A stretch of DNA of 36,561 bases from JABEVB01 sp049965775 (GCA_049965775.1 JBMFVX010000013.1:1-36561); one strand, 5' to 3'; counted from the first letter of the stretch, positions 8,839 to 17,541 are shown. Made by a program: numbers and translations. The notes: generated from the sequence alone by a model not told the origin.

Positions 8839-9073
8839 TTCTACCTCGCTATCGCTGCAATGGCCGGGGCGACCCGCTCAAGAAGCCGCCCAAAAGCCGA
8901 AGCAGTATTTTACAACAGCCTGCGAGTACGCAAAAGTGATTGCGGCCCAAAGCGTTCTTCATTCAGGGCGTTTTAAGCAGGCTGCTTCATGCCTGCCTGC
9001 CCGTTACAACCACCGGCGGCAATCGGCACTGCTGCAGCACATGCCCCAAAAAACCTAATGCCGCGGAGCATGG

Positions 9074-9595
9074 TTATTTGGCGGCCGCCAGCGCGCGAGA
9101 CTTAAACTTACCGGTTTTGGGGTCTACCTTGTCTTTGTTGCGATCCAACTCAAGGGTTTCGATGGAGCCACCGGCTTTTTTAATCTTTTCTTCCGCCTGT
9201 TTGCTGAACTTGGCGGCCACCACGGTAAGCTTTTTAGCCAAGTCGCCGTCGCCAAGAATTTTAACCGGGTAGCGCTCGTCACGAATCAGATGGGCGGTGA
9301 TGAGTGCGGCCGCATCAACGCGTTGACCATCGGCAAACATGCGTTCCAGGTCGCCTACGTTAACAATACTGAAACGCTGGGCGAAATAGTTGTTGTTGAA
9401 ACCGCGTTTTGGCAAGCGACGAAACAGCGGCATGTTGCCACCCTCACTACCGAACGCGGGACCACCGCCTGCACGGGCACCGCTGCCCTTGGTGCCGCGG
9501 GTGCTTGTTTTGCCGTGACCGCTGCTTTCGCCGCGGCCTACGCGCTTGCGCTTTTTATGGGCGCCGGCCAACTTGGTTATTTCGTGAATCATCAT
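9074..9595 (-). CDS. rplO: 50S ribosomal protein L15
   Basis: L15 is a late-assembly large-subunit protein. The Gly/Arg-rich N-terminal block is typical: HKKRKRVGRGESSGHGKTST, then GGGPAFGSEGGNMPLFRRLPKRGF. The globular part contains FSIVNVGDLERM and VKILGDGDL. The 173 residues exceed the usual 145-150 because of a Lys-rich C-terminal extension. Two adjacent ATGs are possible starts; GGAG lies 9 nt before the first. The gene follows rpsE directly, with no rpmD (L30) in the 119-nt gap. Confidence 0.97.
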   Translation of the reverse strand: MMIHEITKLAGAHKKRKRVGRGESSGHGKTSTRGTKGSGARAGGGPAFGSEGGNMPLFRRLPKRGFNNNYFAQRFSIVNVGDLERMFADGQRVDAAALITAHLIRDERYPVKILGDGDLAKKLTVVAAKFSKQAEEKIKKAGGSIETLELDRNKDKVDPKTGKFKSRALAAAK

Positions 9596-9714
9596 GATGG
9601 CTTACTCCGATTTTCGCCTTGGCATATCCGCATTCAAGAGGTTGCCACGACTCGCCTTAGCTGTGCGGCGGCCCTGCAGGCACTGCCTTGCCGGCCTAAC
9701 CGCACGGTTTAAAT

Positions 9715-10203
9715 TCAAAACTCCACGCCGCGCGCCTGACGCACCTGCTCGCGCGTTCGCAGCGACTCCAAGGCAACCAGCGTCGCCTTGCAGAGGTTCT
9801 TTTTATTGGTGGAACCGTACGCCTTGGTAAGCACATCGCGAATGCCCACCAGTTCCAGCAGCGGCCGCACGAAACGCCCGGCCTTTACGCCGGTGCCCGG
9901 CCGGGCCGGCACCAGTTTAATACGGCTGGCGCCGAAGCGACCCATCACCTCGTGGGGAATCGTTCCGCCCTCGAGCGACACGCGCACCATGCGCTTGCGA
10001 GCATCTTTGGTAGCCTTTTCAACTGCGGCAGGCACTTCCTTAGCTTTGCCGTAGCCCAAGCCCAGGTTGCCGGCGCGATCACCTGAGGCCACCAGCGCCT
10101 CAAACGAAAAGTTCTTGCCGCCCTTGACCACCTTGGCGCTGCGAAACACACCAACGGTGCTCGATTCCATGCCACGATCTTCTTCAAACTGCCGTGCTGC
10201 CAT
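9715..10203 (-). CDS. rpsE: 30S ribosomal protein S5
   Basis: S5 lies near the mRNA entry site and affects decoding accuracy. The 162-residue product has the dsRNA-binding-like block KVVKGGKNFSFEALVASGD with GNLGLGYGKAKEVP. The C-terminal domain shows IPHEVMGRFGASRIKLVPA, PGTGVKAG and VLTKAYGSTNKKNLCKAT. Only a weak GGA precedes the ATG. It lies between rplR (73 nt) and rplO (119 nt). Confidence 0.97.
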   Translation of the reverse strand: MAARQFEEDRGMESSTVGVFRSAKVVKGGKNFSFEALVASGDRAGNLGLGYGKAKEVPAAVEKATKDARKRMVRVSLEGGTIPHEVMGRFGASRIKLVPARPGTGVKAGRFVRPLLELVGIRDVLTKAYGSTNKKNLCKATLVALESLRTREQVRQARGVEF

Positions 10204-10276
10204 ATGTCAATCCAACTTAAGTCGCGTTCTTGTAATTTATAAACAGTGCCTTGCCGCAAAACCGCTTTGCAGCCTG

Positions 10277-10648
10277 TTAAAACTTCAAACCGGCTTCGCG
10301 GGCCGCTTCGGCCAGCGCCTTGATGCGCCCATGATAGCGATACCCTTCGCGGTCAAACGCCACCATCGCAATACCTTTTTCTTTGGCTTTTTCGGCGATG
10401 GCTTTGCCCACGGCCGAGGCCGCTTTAACATTGCCGCCATGCTTAAATTGCTCGCGCATGGGCTTTTCAACCGAACTCGCCGCCGCGAGCGTGTGGCCCG
10501 TGGTGTCATCCACAATCTGGGCGTAGATGTTTTTGCCGCTGCGAAACACCGCCAGACGCGGACGCTCGGTGCTGCCGCGAACCTGTCCGCGAACCCGTGA
10601 CTGGCGCTTATGCCGCCGTTTGAGTTTCATCTCTTGAACTGAACTCAT
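10277..10648 (-). CDS. rplR: 50S ribosomal protein L18
   Basis: L18 binds 5S rRNA together with L5. The 123-residue product has an Arg/Lys-rich N-terminus ([18 protein letters not shown]), then the family blocks [20 protein letters not shown] and [20 protein letters not shown] near the end. The length is normal. A GGATTGGG sequence lies upstream of the ATG. It is in the standard place between rplF and rpsE. Confidence 0.97.
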   Translation of the reverse strand: MSSVQEMKLKRRHKRQSRVRGQVRGSTERPRLAVFRSGKNIYAQIVDDTTGHTLAAASSVEKPMREQFKHGGNVKAASAVGKAIAEKAKEKGIAMVAFDREGYRYHGRIKALAEAAREAGLKF

Positions 10649-10693
10649 ATACCCAATCCTGAATAAAGTCCTGCGGCCTATGCGGCCACGACA

Positions 10694-11248
10694 TTACTTG
10701 GCGCCAGCCCCGGCAAACTGTTTGCCGGCCTTACGACGCACAACCTCATTAACATACCGAATACCCTTGCCCTTGTAAGGTTCGGGTTTGCGCACGCGGC
10801 GAATTTCTGCGGCAAATTGGCCCACCACCTGCTTGTCTGGTCCGGTGATGTTCAGACGCGTGCCCTGGCCTTCAATTTTAAGCGCTACGCCGTCGGGCAC
10901 AGGCAGCTTTATTTGATTGGCATAACCAATGGACAAAACCAGCGTCTTGCCCTGCTGCTCGGCCTTGTAACCTACGCCCTGAATTTCAAGGTCGCGTTGA
11001 TAACCATCGGTGACGCCCTTGATCATGTTGGCCACCAGTGCCCGCGTAAGACCATGCACGGCCCGGCTGACTTTTTCGTCGTCCTGGCGCTCCACCACCA
11101 CCTGCTGATCTTTCATGGACAGCTTGACATTGGGGTGATGATTCAGCGACAGCTTGCCCTTGGGGCCTTCCGTGCGGATGGTGCGGCCTTCAATGGCAAC
11201 TTTGACATTGGCCGGCACGGGTACAGGTTTTTTTCCAATTCGGCTCAT
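10694..11248 (-). CDS. rplF: 50S ribosomal protein L6
   Basis: L6 is near the factor-binding region of the large subunit. The ATG at 11248 gives 184 residues starting MSRIGKKPVPVPANVKV. An upstream in-frame start at 11365 would overlap the end of rpsH and add a Cys-rich stretch without homology, so it is rejected. The two repeated L6 domains are seen, with the second containing GPDKQVVGQFAAEIRRVRKP and EPYKGKGIRY. No Shine-Dalgarno sequence is evident; a GC hairpin lies at 11258-11272, close to the start codon. Confidence 0.97.
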   Translation of the reverse strand: MSRIGKKPVPVPANVKVAIEGRTIRTEGPKGKLSLNHHPNVKLSMKDQQVVVERQDDEKVSRAVHGLTRALVANMIKGVTDGYQRDLEIQGVGYKAEQQGKTLVLSIGYANQIKLPVPDGVALKIEGQGTRLNITGPDKQVVGQFAAEIRRVRKPEPYKGKGIRYVNEVVRRKAGKQFAGAGAK

Positions 11249-11257
11249 AATTAGTTT

Positions 11258-11272
11258 CGGGCTTTGTGCCCG
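11258..11272 (-). other. short GC hairpin just before rplF
   Basis: A perfect 5-bp stem (cgggc and gcccg) with a 5-nt loop ends 9 nt before the rplF start codon, where a ribosome binding site would be expected. It closely resembles the hairpin before rpmJ (5307-5320) in stem and loop. The function is unknown and chance is possible. Confidence 0.35.
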
Positions 11273-11321
11273 CCTCGCTATCGGACGACACCGGCACTTG
11301 CGGCCGGCGGCGCCGCACAGG

Positions 11322-11717
11322 TTAATACACTTTCGCCAACAACTCGCCGCCGATATTCTGCTCACGCGCCTGACGATCGGAAAGCACCCCGCGGCTCGTG
11401 GAGAGCACCGATATGCCCATGCCGTTCATCACCCGCGGAAACTCGCGCACGTTGCGGTATACCCGGCAACCCGGTTTGCTGACGCGCTCCAGCGAATGCA
11501 AAATCGCATCACCGGTCGGCGAGTATTTGATCGCCAGGCGAATCAGCCCCTGGTGGGTACCGTCGTCCAGGTACGTATACTCGCTGATGTAGCCTTCCTC
11601 CTTGAGAACGCGGGCAATGCCCTCGCAAATCTTGGAGTTTTTTACGTCAACCGTTTTGTGCCGCGCCATGGTCGCGTTACGAATGCGGGTGAGCATGTCG
11701 GCTATTGTGTCGCTCAT
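11322..11717 (-). CDS. rpsH: 30S ribosomal protein S8
   Basis: S8 binds the central domain of 16S rRNA early in assembly; in Escherichia coli it is also the translational repressor of the spc operon. The 131-residue product begins MSDTIADMLTRIRNATMARH. It ends with the typical block MGISVLSTSRGVLSDRQARE, then NIGGELLAKVY. AGAGGT lies before the ATG. It sits between rpsN and rplF with 73 nt on each side. Confidence 0.97.
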   Translation of the reverse strand: MSDTIADMLTRIRNATMARHKTVDVKNSKICEGIARVLKEEGYISEYTYLDDGTHQGLIRLAIKYSPTGDAILHSLERVSKPGCRVYRNVREFPRVMNGMGISVLSTSRGVLSDRQAREQNIGGELLAKVY

Positions 11718-11790
11718 GTTTACCTCTGGTATGTCCTTTTGCCTGCGCTGGTGCGCGTTAACCAGCCGGGATACGCCCGGCCAACTCTTT

Positions 11791-12060
11791 TTACCACGAT
11801 GCCTTTTTCAAGCCGGGAATCTTGCCGTCGGCGGCAAGCTGACGCAGCACGAGCCGCGATACCTTGAATTTGCGGTAATATCCGCGCCGACGACCCGTAA
11901 TTTCGCAGCGGCGAGCCGTCCGCGTCGGGCTGGAATCACGCGGCAACTTCGCCAGCGCCACGTAATTCTTCTCTTTTTTGAGCCGCTTGCGCTCCTCGGC
12001 ATACTTAGCCACGAGTGCCAACCGCTTTTTGTACCGGTTTTTCCAAGCTTTTGTCGCCAT
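11791..12060 (-). CDS. rpsN: 30S ribosomal protein S14, long zinc-free form
   Basis: S14 is a head protein of the small subunit. The start at 12060 gives 89 residues beginning [20 protein letters not shown]. That is the long form: it has one Cys ([16 protein letters not shown]) and lacks the two CXXC pairs of the short zinc-binding form. An in-frame start at 12147 would overlap the end of rplE and add residues without homology, so it is rejected. This zinc-independent S14 contrasts with the zinc-type L36 in the same cluster. Confidence 0.96.
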   Translation of the reverse strand: MATKAWKNRYKKRLALVAKYAEERKRLKKEKNYVALAKLPRDSSPTRTARRCEITGRRRGYYRKFKVSRLVLRQLAADGKIPGLKKASW

Positions 12061-12118
12061 CAGTCTTTGTCCGTGTAAGGTCCTGTATTCAACACGCCGC
12101 CATTGCGGCAGTTCAGCC

Positions 12119-12136
12119 GCCGACCGCCGGGTCGGC
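12119..12136. other. 7-bp hairpin between rplE and rpsN
   Basis: A perfect 7-bp inverted repeat (gccgacc and ggtcggc) with a 4-nt loop lies in the 83-nt spacer downstream of rplE. A second, 5-bp stem (gccgc, catt, gcggc) is next to it toward rpsN. No T-run follows on either strand, so it is not an intrinsic terminator. It is the strongest of the spacer hairpins. Confidence 0.4.
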
Positions 12137-12143
12137 AGTTCGT

Positions 12144-12920
12144 TCATCCGGCCTTGCGTACCGTGTCAGCGTCGCGCTGGAACGGCATGCCCAGATGCGT
12201 CAGAAGCGCCATACCCGCCTTGTTGCTCGTGGCGGTGGTAACAATCGTTATGCCCAGCCCCTGATGATACACCAGCGTATCGGACTGCACCTCTGGGAAT
12301 ACCGTCTGCTCGGTAAGGCCCATATTGTAGTTTCCGCGGCCGTCGAATCCGGTGGTTTTAAGCCCGCGGAAGTCCTTGACGCGGGGAATCGCCAGCGTAA
12401 TGAGCCGATCCAGAAATTCCCACATCCGGTGCCCGCGAAGCGTGGCTTTGGCGCCGATCTCCATGCCTTCGCGAAGCTTAAAGTTCGACACGCTCTTACG
12501 GGCGCGGCACACCACTGCCTTCTGGCCGGCAATAGCGGTAAGTTCCTTCACGGCTGCTTCCAGCCGGGGCTTTTCGGTAATGGCCTTACCCAGGCCCATG
12601 CTCACGACCACTTTGGTGATGCGTGGAATGGCCATGCGATTTTTAACGCCAAGTTCCGCCAGCAGCGCCGGAGCAATTTCGTCCTGATAGCGCTTGTACA
12701 GCCGCGGAACATAGCCCGCCGGAAATGGCTGCCCCGGAGCCTCGTCTTCGGCTTTGCCCTTGGACTTTGGTTTTTCAGCGCCGTCCGACTTCTGGTCGCG
12801 GGCAGCCTTCGCCGCAGCCGCATGCTCGGCCTGCTTGGCGCTCTTGGCGGCCTTTTCGGCGGCTATCTCTTCCGGCGAACGAGTCGGCTTGGCTTTTTTA
12901 TCTTTTTCTTCTTTGGCCAT
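12144..12920 (-). CDS. rplE: 50S ribosomal protein L5 with long N-terminal extension
   Basis: L5 binds 5S rRNA and contacts tRNA in the P site. The L5 domain runs from about residue 68 ([18 protein letters not shown]) to the end, with [40 protein letters not shown] and the closing block [15 protein letters not shown]. The product has 258 residues against a usual 175-190. The excess is an N-terminal stretch of about 65 residues, rich in Lys, Ala and Glu and probably disordered. AGGGGA lies just before the ATG at 12920, so the extension is likely translated. Confidence 0.96.
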   Translation of the reverse strand: MAKEEKDKKAKPTRSPEEIAAEKAAKSAKQAEHAAAAKAARDQKSDGAEKPKSKGKAEDEAPGQPFPAGYVPRLYKRYQDEIAPALLAELGVKNRMAIPRITKVVVSMGLGKAITEKPRLEAAVKELTAIAGQKAVVCRARKSVSNFKLREGMEIGAKATLRGHRMWEFLDRLITLAIPRVKDFRGLKTTGFDGRGNYNMGLTEQTVFPEVQSDTLVYHQGLGITIVTTATSNKAGMALLTHLGMPFQRDADTVRKAG

Positions 12921-12978
12921 GAGTTTCCCCTGGTTTTTACCTTATAAGCAGTCTGTCAACAAAGCCCGCAAGTTATTA

Positions 12979-13308
12979 TCAGGCCTTGCCAACAACGCCC
13001 AAATCGCTGCCGGTCTTGGCGGCAACCCGGCGCTTAAGTCCATCTACAACCTTAAACTTAACGCGCGTCCCCTTGCCGGTGGCCGGATCTATCGGCTGCA
13101 CCTTGCTGAGGTGAATCGCGGCTTCCTTCTTAATACGTCCGCCCTTGCGGTTTTTTTCGGAAGGCTTGATGTGCTTCCACACCTGGTTAATGCCTTCCAC
13201 AATGACGCGTTGCTCGTCGGGCCAAATCTCCAGCACCTTGCCGGTACGGCCTTTGTGGGCGCCTGACCGCACAAACACTACGTCATCTTTTTTTATGCGA
13301 GCCGCCAT
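12979..13308 (-). CDS. rplX: 50S ribosomal protein L24
   Basis: L24 starts large-subunit assembly and lies by the tunnel exit. The ATG at 13308 gives 109 residues beginning MAARIKKDDVVFVRSGAHKG, with the KOW motif near residues 8-35 and GINQVWKHIKPSEKNRKGG after it. AAAGGAG lies 7 nt upstream of this ATG. A longer in-frame start at 13692 runs back through the rplN gene and is rejected. The neighbours are rplN (56 nt) and rplE (58 nt). Confidence 0.97.
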   Translation of the reverse strand: MAARIKKDDVVFVRSGAHKGRTGKVLEIWPDEQRVIVEGINQVWKHIKPSEKNRKGGRIKKEAAIHLSKVQPIDPATGKGTRVKFKVVDGLKRRVAAKTGSDLGVVGKA

Positions 13309-13364
13309 GTCGCGTCTCCTTTGTTTAGTATCCATCGCCGACGCCTGGCCGCCGGCTGCATTCA

Positions 13365-13751
13365 TCAAACCACTTCGCTCGCAAGCGACACAATCTTCAT
13401 AAAGTTCTTGTCGCGCAGCTCGCGGGCCACAGCTCCGAAAATACGCGTGCCGCGCGGAGCGCCTTCGGCATCCACCAGCACGGCGGCGTTGCGGTCGAAG
13501 CGAACATAACTGCCATCGGCGCGCCGGGTCGGCTGCTTCGTGCGTACTATAACGGCCTTGGCCACCTCGCCCTGCTTGACATCGCCGTTGGCAATCGCCT
13601 TTTTCACGGCCACTACAATAAGGTCGCCGACCATGGCGGTGCGGCGGGTAAACTTGCCTCGTGCCGAAGAACCACCTAGCACCTTGATGCACATCACCTG
13701 CTTGGCTCCGGTGTTGTCGGCTACGTCCAGTCGCGTTTGCTGTTGAATCAT
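13365..13751 (-). CDS. rplN: 50S ribosomal protein L14
   Basis: L14 binds 23S rRNA at the subunit interface and forms intersubunit bridges. The 128-residue product has the standard start [20 protein letters not shown], then [21 protein letters not shown] and the late block [20 protein letters not shown]. The length is slightly above the usual 122-123. It is in the usual order rpsQ-rplN-rplX. Confidence 0.97.
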   Translation of the reverse strand: MIQQQTRLDVADNTGAKQVMCIKVLGGSSARGKFTRRTAMVGDLIVVAVKKAIANGDVKQGEVAKAVIVRTKQPTRRADGSYVRFDRNAAVLVDAEGAPRGTRIFGAVARELRDKNFMKIVSLASEVV

Positions 13752-13821
13752 GATTTCACCCGAATCTTCTTATCTTCGGCGGACGCCCTTTCAGGCGGCC
13801 ACACGCCAAAATGCCGGAACA

Positions 13822-14202
13822 TTAGTTGCCGGCGACCGGAGCGGCCGCCTGCGCCGGCTGCTCCTTCTTCTTCTCAAACATGCGCGACGCTTCGGTTTTA
13901 ATAACCGAAAGGTCAACCTGCGGGCCGCGCGTTACGATGCGCACCAGCCGATACGTCTTGGTTTTGCTGATCGGCCGGCACTGCATGACTTCCACATGAT
14001 CGCCGGAGCGGCTTTCGTTGTTTTCGTCATGCACATGCAGCACGGTCTGCCGCTTGACGAACTTGTTGTACTTTGGGTGCCGCGCCAAGTACTCAAAAAC
14101 CACCTTGCGGGTTTTGGCGACCTTGTCGCTGGTCACCAGACCGATGATGCGGGGCCGCAGCCGCCGCGTCTGTTTGTCGGAACCACTCGTCATTGCGCTC
14201 AT
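13822..14202 (-). CDS. rpsQ: 30S ribosomal protein S17
   Basis: S17 is an early-binding OB-fold protein of the small subunit. The core blocks are RPRIIGLVTSDKVAKTRKV, then ARHPKYNKFVKRQTVLHVHD and GDHVEVMQCRPISKTKTYRL. The 126-residue product is longer than the usual 80-90, with a charged and Ala/Gln-rich C-terminal tail and a short N-terminal addition. AAAGG lies before the ATG at 14202. The neighbours are rpmC (59 nt) and rplN (70 nt). Confidence 0.96.
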   Translation of the reverse strand: MSAMTSGSDKQTRRLRPRIIGLVTSDKVAKTRKVVFEYLARHPKYNKFVKRQTVLHVHDENNESRSGDHVEVMQCRPISKTKTYRLVRIVTRGPQVDLSVIKTEASRMFEKKKEQPAQAAAPVAGN

Positions 14203-14261
14203 GCCTTTGTCCTGCTAAATCTGGTCATGGTGTTTATACCCCTGTAAAACCGCCTGCCGCT

Positions 14262-14480
14262 TCAGGCCGGCCCGGTCTTTCCACGTGATACCGCCAACTC
14301 GCGCTGCCGCTGCAGCGTCAGGATGCGGGCGATGTCCTTTTTACGCTTTTTCGGCAGCGATGAATCCTTTTCTTTGTCGGTCACGCCCTTGACGCGAAGG
14401 TCATAGAGCGAACGCCGCAGTTCTTCCGCCTTAAGCTTAAGGTCGGCATCGCTTAGTTTTTCAAAATCCTTGAGGCTCAT
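14262..14480 (-). CDS. rpmC: 50S ribosomal protein L29
   Basis: L29 is a small helical protein near the tunnel exit, close to the docking site for trigger factor. The ATG at 14480 gives 72 residues starting MSLKDFEKLSDADLKLKAEE, with the conserved LYDLRVKGV and KDIARILTLQRQREL. GGAGAAAG precedes this ATG. A longer frame from 14606 would run back into rplP and is rejected. The stop codon lies inside a small hairpin (14252-14267). Confidence 0.96.
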   Translation of the reverse strand: MSLKDFEKLSDADLKLKAEELRRSLYDLRVKGVTDKEKDSSLPKKRKKDIARILTLQRQRELAVSRGKTGPA

Positions 14481-14517
14481 TGAGCTTTCTCCGGTTATTG
14501 GCGGTTTCGTCCGCCCA

Positions 14518-14937
14518 TTACATTGTGTGTCGCCGCGCCACAAACCGGCACCGAACCGGCATCTTGCAGGCCACGCGGGAGAACGCCCGCTTGGCGACGT
14601 TTTCATCTACGCCGGCGATTTCAAACAGTATCGTCCCCGGCTTTACTTCCGCCGCCCAGTACTCCGGCTCGCCTTTGCCGGTACCCATACGGGTTTCCAG
14701 CGGTTTGGCCGAAAAGCTCTTGTGCGGAAAAATCCGGATGTATACCCGGCCTTCGCGCGCCAGGTAGTGGCTGCAGGCCATACGACCGGCTTCAATTTGC
14801 CGCCCGGTGATACGTCCCGGGTCCAGCGACTGGAGCGCATATTCGCCAAAGCTCACGCGGTTACCCCGCGTGGCGTTGCCCTTCATGATGCCGCGCTGCT
14901 GTTTGCGCCACTTTACCCGTGCCGGCATGAGTGCCAT
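14518..14937 (-). CDS. rplP: 50S ribosomal protein L16
   Basis: L16 lies near the A-site tRNA elbow and helps organise the peptidyl transferase region. The 139-residue product begins MALMPARVKWRKQQRGIMKG. It contains FGEYALQSLDPGRITGRQIE, RIFPHKSFSAKPLETRMGTG and a block around EPEYWAAEVKPGTILFEIAG. GGAGAAAC lies before the first ATG. It follows rpsC after 60 nt; a 12-nt perfect palindrome (14964-14975) lies in that gap. Confidence 0.97.
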   Translation of the reverse strand: MALMPARVKWRKQQRGIMKGNATRGNRVSFGEYALQSLDPGRITGRQIEAGRMACSHYLAREGRVYIRIFPHKSFSAKPLETRMGTGKGEPEYWAAEVKPGTILFEIAGVDENVAKRAFSRVACKMPVRCRFVARRHTM

Positions 14938-14997
14938 AGTGTTTCTCCAAACTTAACCGACTGGGCTTATAAGCCAGCCGGCAATGCCATCTTGCCC

Positions 14998-15699
14998 TTA
15001 CCGACGCCGCGGCCGCCGCAGACCACGACCTGCGCCAGCGGCCTCCGCTGCGGCTTCGAGGTCGGCATACATACCGCGGTATACCCAGACCTTGATACCA
15101 ATGACGCCATAAGGCGTGCGGCAGTGGACGAGGCCATACGAAATACTCGCCTGCAGCGTATGAAGCGGAATGCTGCCCAAAATCTGCTTTTCAGTACGGG
15201 CGATTTCCGCCCCGCCGATACGCCCGGCCACCTGTATTTTGATACCGCGGGCGCCCGCGTTCATCGCAGCTTCGGCCTTTTGCTTGAGCACCCGGCGAAA
15301 GGCCGCCCGCTTTTTTAGCTGCTCGGCAATGCCTTCACCGATGAGTTTGGCGTCCAAGTCGGGATTGCCGATCTCGGCGACATCCACCTTAACTTTTCGC
15401 TGCGTAAGCCCTTCAAGCTCCTCACGAAGTTTGTCAACTTCAGCGCCCTTCGGGCCGATCACCACGCCTGGCCGAGCCGTATGCAGGATGATTTTGAGTT
15501 CTTCGCGTGTGCGCTCAATTTCGGTACGAGCCACCGCCGCATACGGCGGTTTGCGGTTGAGCCGCTCATCAATAAACTCGCGGATCTTCTGGTCTTCAAC
15601 AAGCAGTTCGCCAAAAAGCTTCTTGGGGGCGAACCATCGGCTCGACCAACCTTCGGTGATACCGGTCCGAAAACCAACTGGATTAATTTTTTGACCCAT
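14998..15699 (-). CDS. rpsC: 30S ribosomal protein S3
   Basis: S3 lines the mRNA entry tunnel of the small subunit. The 233-residue product starts MGQKINPVGFRTGITEGWSS. It has the KH-domain motif around RPGVVIGPKGAEVDKLREEL. The C-terminal domain shows KKRAAFRRVLKQKAEAAMNA, GARGIKIQVAGRIGGAEIAR and GVIGIKVWVYRG. The tail is Ala then Arg rich. GAGGT lies upstream of the ATG. It lies 60 nt from both rplV and rplP. Confidence 0.97.
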   Translation of the reverse strand: MGQKINPVGFRTGITEGWSSRWFAPKKLFGELLVEDQKIREFIDERLNRKPPYAAVARTEIERTREELKIILHTARPGVVIGPKGAEVDKLREELEGLTQRKVKVDVAEIGNPDLDAKLIGEGIAEQLKKRAAFRRVLKQKAEAAMNAGARGIKIQVAGRIGGAEIARTEKQILGSIPLHTLQASISYGLVHCRTPYGVIGIKVWVYRGMYADLEAAAEAAGAGRGLRRPRRR

Positions 15700-15759
15700 A
15701 GTGACCTCAAAAACGCCGCCGTCGCGGTATAACCCGCACGGCCATGGCTTGTCTCGCCG

Positions 15760-16182
15760 TTACGCCTTGGCTGCTTCCACCGCTTTGGGCACCGCCGGCT
15801 TAGCTGACCGGCGATTCCGCTTCTTCTGAATGGCTTCGCTCCGACGGTACTCAGCGCCTTCATCCACCTCCACCGTAATGTGGCAGGTGCGCTTCATAAT
15901 CGCATAGCTCTTGCCGCGATCCTTCGGCTGCATGCGCTTAATGATCGGGCCGGCATCGCAGAAACAGCTTGATACATAAAGATCTTCTTTGTCTGCTTCT
16001 TTAACATCCGCGTTGGCAACGGCCGTGGCCAGGACTTTTCCGACCATCACCGCAGCCCGCTTCTTGCTGAACTTCAGCAGGCTTTGCGCTTCATCCACGG
16101 GTTTGCCGCGAATTAAGTCCGTCACAAGCCGCGCCTTACGCGGCGATATGCGGGCGAACCGCCATGTCGAACGATACGACAT
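15760..16182 (-). CDS. rplV: 50S ribosomal protein L22
   Basis: L22 lines the peptide exit tunnel. Family blocks are RFARISPRKARLVTDLIRGK near the start, FSKKRAAVMVGKVLATAVAN, and the end of the core with RSYAIMKRTCHITVEV-like sequence (here GKSYAIMKRTCHITVEVDE). The product has 140 residues, longer than the usual 110-115, with a basic and Ala-rich C-terminal tail. AGAGG lies before the ATG. It sits between rpsS (141 nt) and rpsC (60 nt). Confidence 0.97.
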   Translation of the reverse strand: MSYRSTWRFARISPRKARLVTDLIRGKPVDEAQSLLKFSKKRAAVMVGKVLATAVANADVKEADKEDLYVSSCFCDAGPIIKRMQPKDRGKSYAIMKRTCHITVEVDEGAEYRRSEAIQKKRNRRSAKPAVPKAVEAAKA

Positions 16183-16323
16183 AAAAACCTCTTTTTTCGC
16201 CTCTATTTTGGCAACCGGGCGGCATCACGCCGCTTCGATCGCCTGCCAATTTCAACCGCTTTAAGGACCCGACGTCCCGGCGGCCATCACTGCCGGTAAC
16301 CCCGGCAACTGTTGTCTTGCCGC

Positions 16324-16605
16324 CTACTTGGCGACTTCTTCCTTCTTCACCATCGTATGGCCGCGGAAGCTACGCGTCGGAGCAAACTCACCGAGCTTAT
16401 GGCCCACCATGTCTTCCGTGATAAACACGCGAACATGGGTTTTGCCGTTGTGCACCATAAAGGTGTGTCCGACAAAATCCGGCACAATGGTGCTGGCCCG
16501 CGACCAGGTTTTAATGGGGTCTTTGGCGCGCCGCTCATTTAGCTTATTCACCTTTTCCAGAAGGTGATACGCGACAAAGGGACCTTTTTTTGCACTACGA
16601 CTCAT
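16324..16605 (-). CDS. rpsS: 30S ribosomal protein S19
   Basis: S19 is a head protein that pairs with S13 near the A and P sites. The ATG at 16605 gives 93 residues starting [20 protein letters not shown]. The later blocks [20 protein letters not shown] and [16 protein letters not shown] are typical. GAGG precedes this ATG. An in-frame start at 16674 would add residues reaching the rplB stop codon and is rejected. Confidence 0.97.
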   Translation of the reverse strand: MSRSAKKGPFVAYHLLEKVNKLNERRAKDPIKTWSRASTIVPDFVGHTFMVHNGKTHVRVFITEDMVGHKLGEFAPTRSFRGHTMVKKEEVAK

Positions 16606-16674
16606 GGCTACCTCGGCCGATTTACATTTCCTTACACAGCCACCGGGGCAACAACCCGCGGCGGCCCAAAACAA

Positions 16675-17541
16675 TTACCGTCTGCGAAGCACCGACTCGC
16701 CGTACCGCACAGTCATGCGGCGACGGAGAATTTTGCTTGAGGAGTTCTTGCGCGGGTTGCGTGTCTTGCCGCCCTTGGCAGGCACGCCCCACTTGCTTAC
16801 CGGATGACGACCGCCACCCGAACGCCCTTCGCCGCCGCCCAGCGGATGGCTTACAGGGTTTTGCGCCACGCCGCGAACCGTCGGTCGAATGCCGCGGTAC
16901 CGCATGCGACCCGCCTTGCCCCAGCGAATATTGGCCCAGTCGGCATTGCCCAGTTGACCAATCGTCGCCCGGCATTTGGCATTGATCTGCCGCACTTCAC
17001 CGGATGGCAATTGAATGGTGGCAACGCCGGAATCTTTACCGATCAGCCGCGCCACGCCGCCGGCCGAACGGACAATCTTGCCGCCCTGGCCCGGATGCGA
17101 CTCAATATTATGCAGCTCCAAACCTACCGGAATCACTTCCAGCGGCATGGCGTTGCCGGGCGTCTTTTCAATATCCAGCGAAGTTCCGCTCTCCACAACA
17201 TCGCCGACCTTCAGTGACTGCGGCGCCAAAATATAGCGCTTTTCGCCGTCTTCGTAGGCCAGCAAAGCAATAAAGCAGGATCGGTTGGGATCGTACTCAA
17301 TTGCTTCCACCCGGCTTTTAATGCCGTCTTTGTTACGCTTGAAATCTATCTTGCGATAAAGCTGCTTGTGCCCGCCGCCGATGTGCCGGCACGTAATCCA
17401 GCCGGTGTGATTGCGGCCGCCGGTTTTCTTTTTCGGCTCGGTAAGCGACTTTTCAGGCTCCCACCGGGTAAGCTCAGCAAACGCATTGACGGAGCTTAGC
17501 CGCCGGCCCGCGGACGTTGGGTTGTATTGTTTAATTGGCAT
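16675..17541 (-). CDS. rplB: 50S ribosomal protein L2
   Basis: L2 is a primary 23S rRNA binder next to the peptidyl transferase centre. The 288-residue product has the standard blocks [54 protein letters not shown] and the centre-facing loop near residue 232. That loop reads [13 protein letters not shown] where Escherichia coli has NPVDHPHGGGEGR. The first loop His is kept, while the preceding Asp is Ser and the second His is Leu. The length is a little above the usual 273-277. The neighbours are rplW (64 nt) and rpsS (69 nt). Confidence 0.97.
   Translation of the reverse strand: MPIKQYNPTSAGRRLSSVNAFAELTRWEPEKSLTEPKKKTGGRNHTGWITCRHIGGGHKQLYRKIDFKRNKDGIKSRVEAIEYDPNRSCFIALLAYEDGEKRYILAPQSLKVGDVVESGTSLDIEKTPGNAMPLEVIPVGLELHNIESHPGQGGKIVRSAGGVARLIGKDSGVATIQLPSGEVRQINAKCRATIGQLGNADWANIRWGKAGRMRYRGIRPTVRGVAQNPVSHPLGGGEGRSGGGRHPVSKWGVPAKGGKTRNPRKNSSSKILRRRMTVRYGESVLRRR

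Noticed and set aside
11249..11365. 39-residue extension of L6
   Set aside because: It overlaps the end of rpsH and is Cys/Arg-rich without homology; MSRIGKK at 11248 is the family start.
13309..13692. Long N-terminal extension of L24
   Set aside because: It overlaps rplN in another frame; the ATG at 13308 has a strong ribosome binding site and starts the homology.
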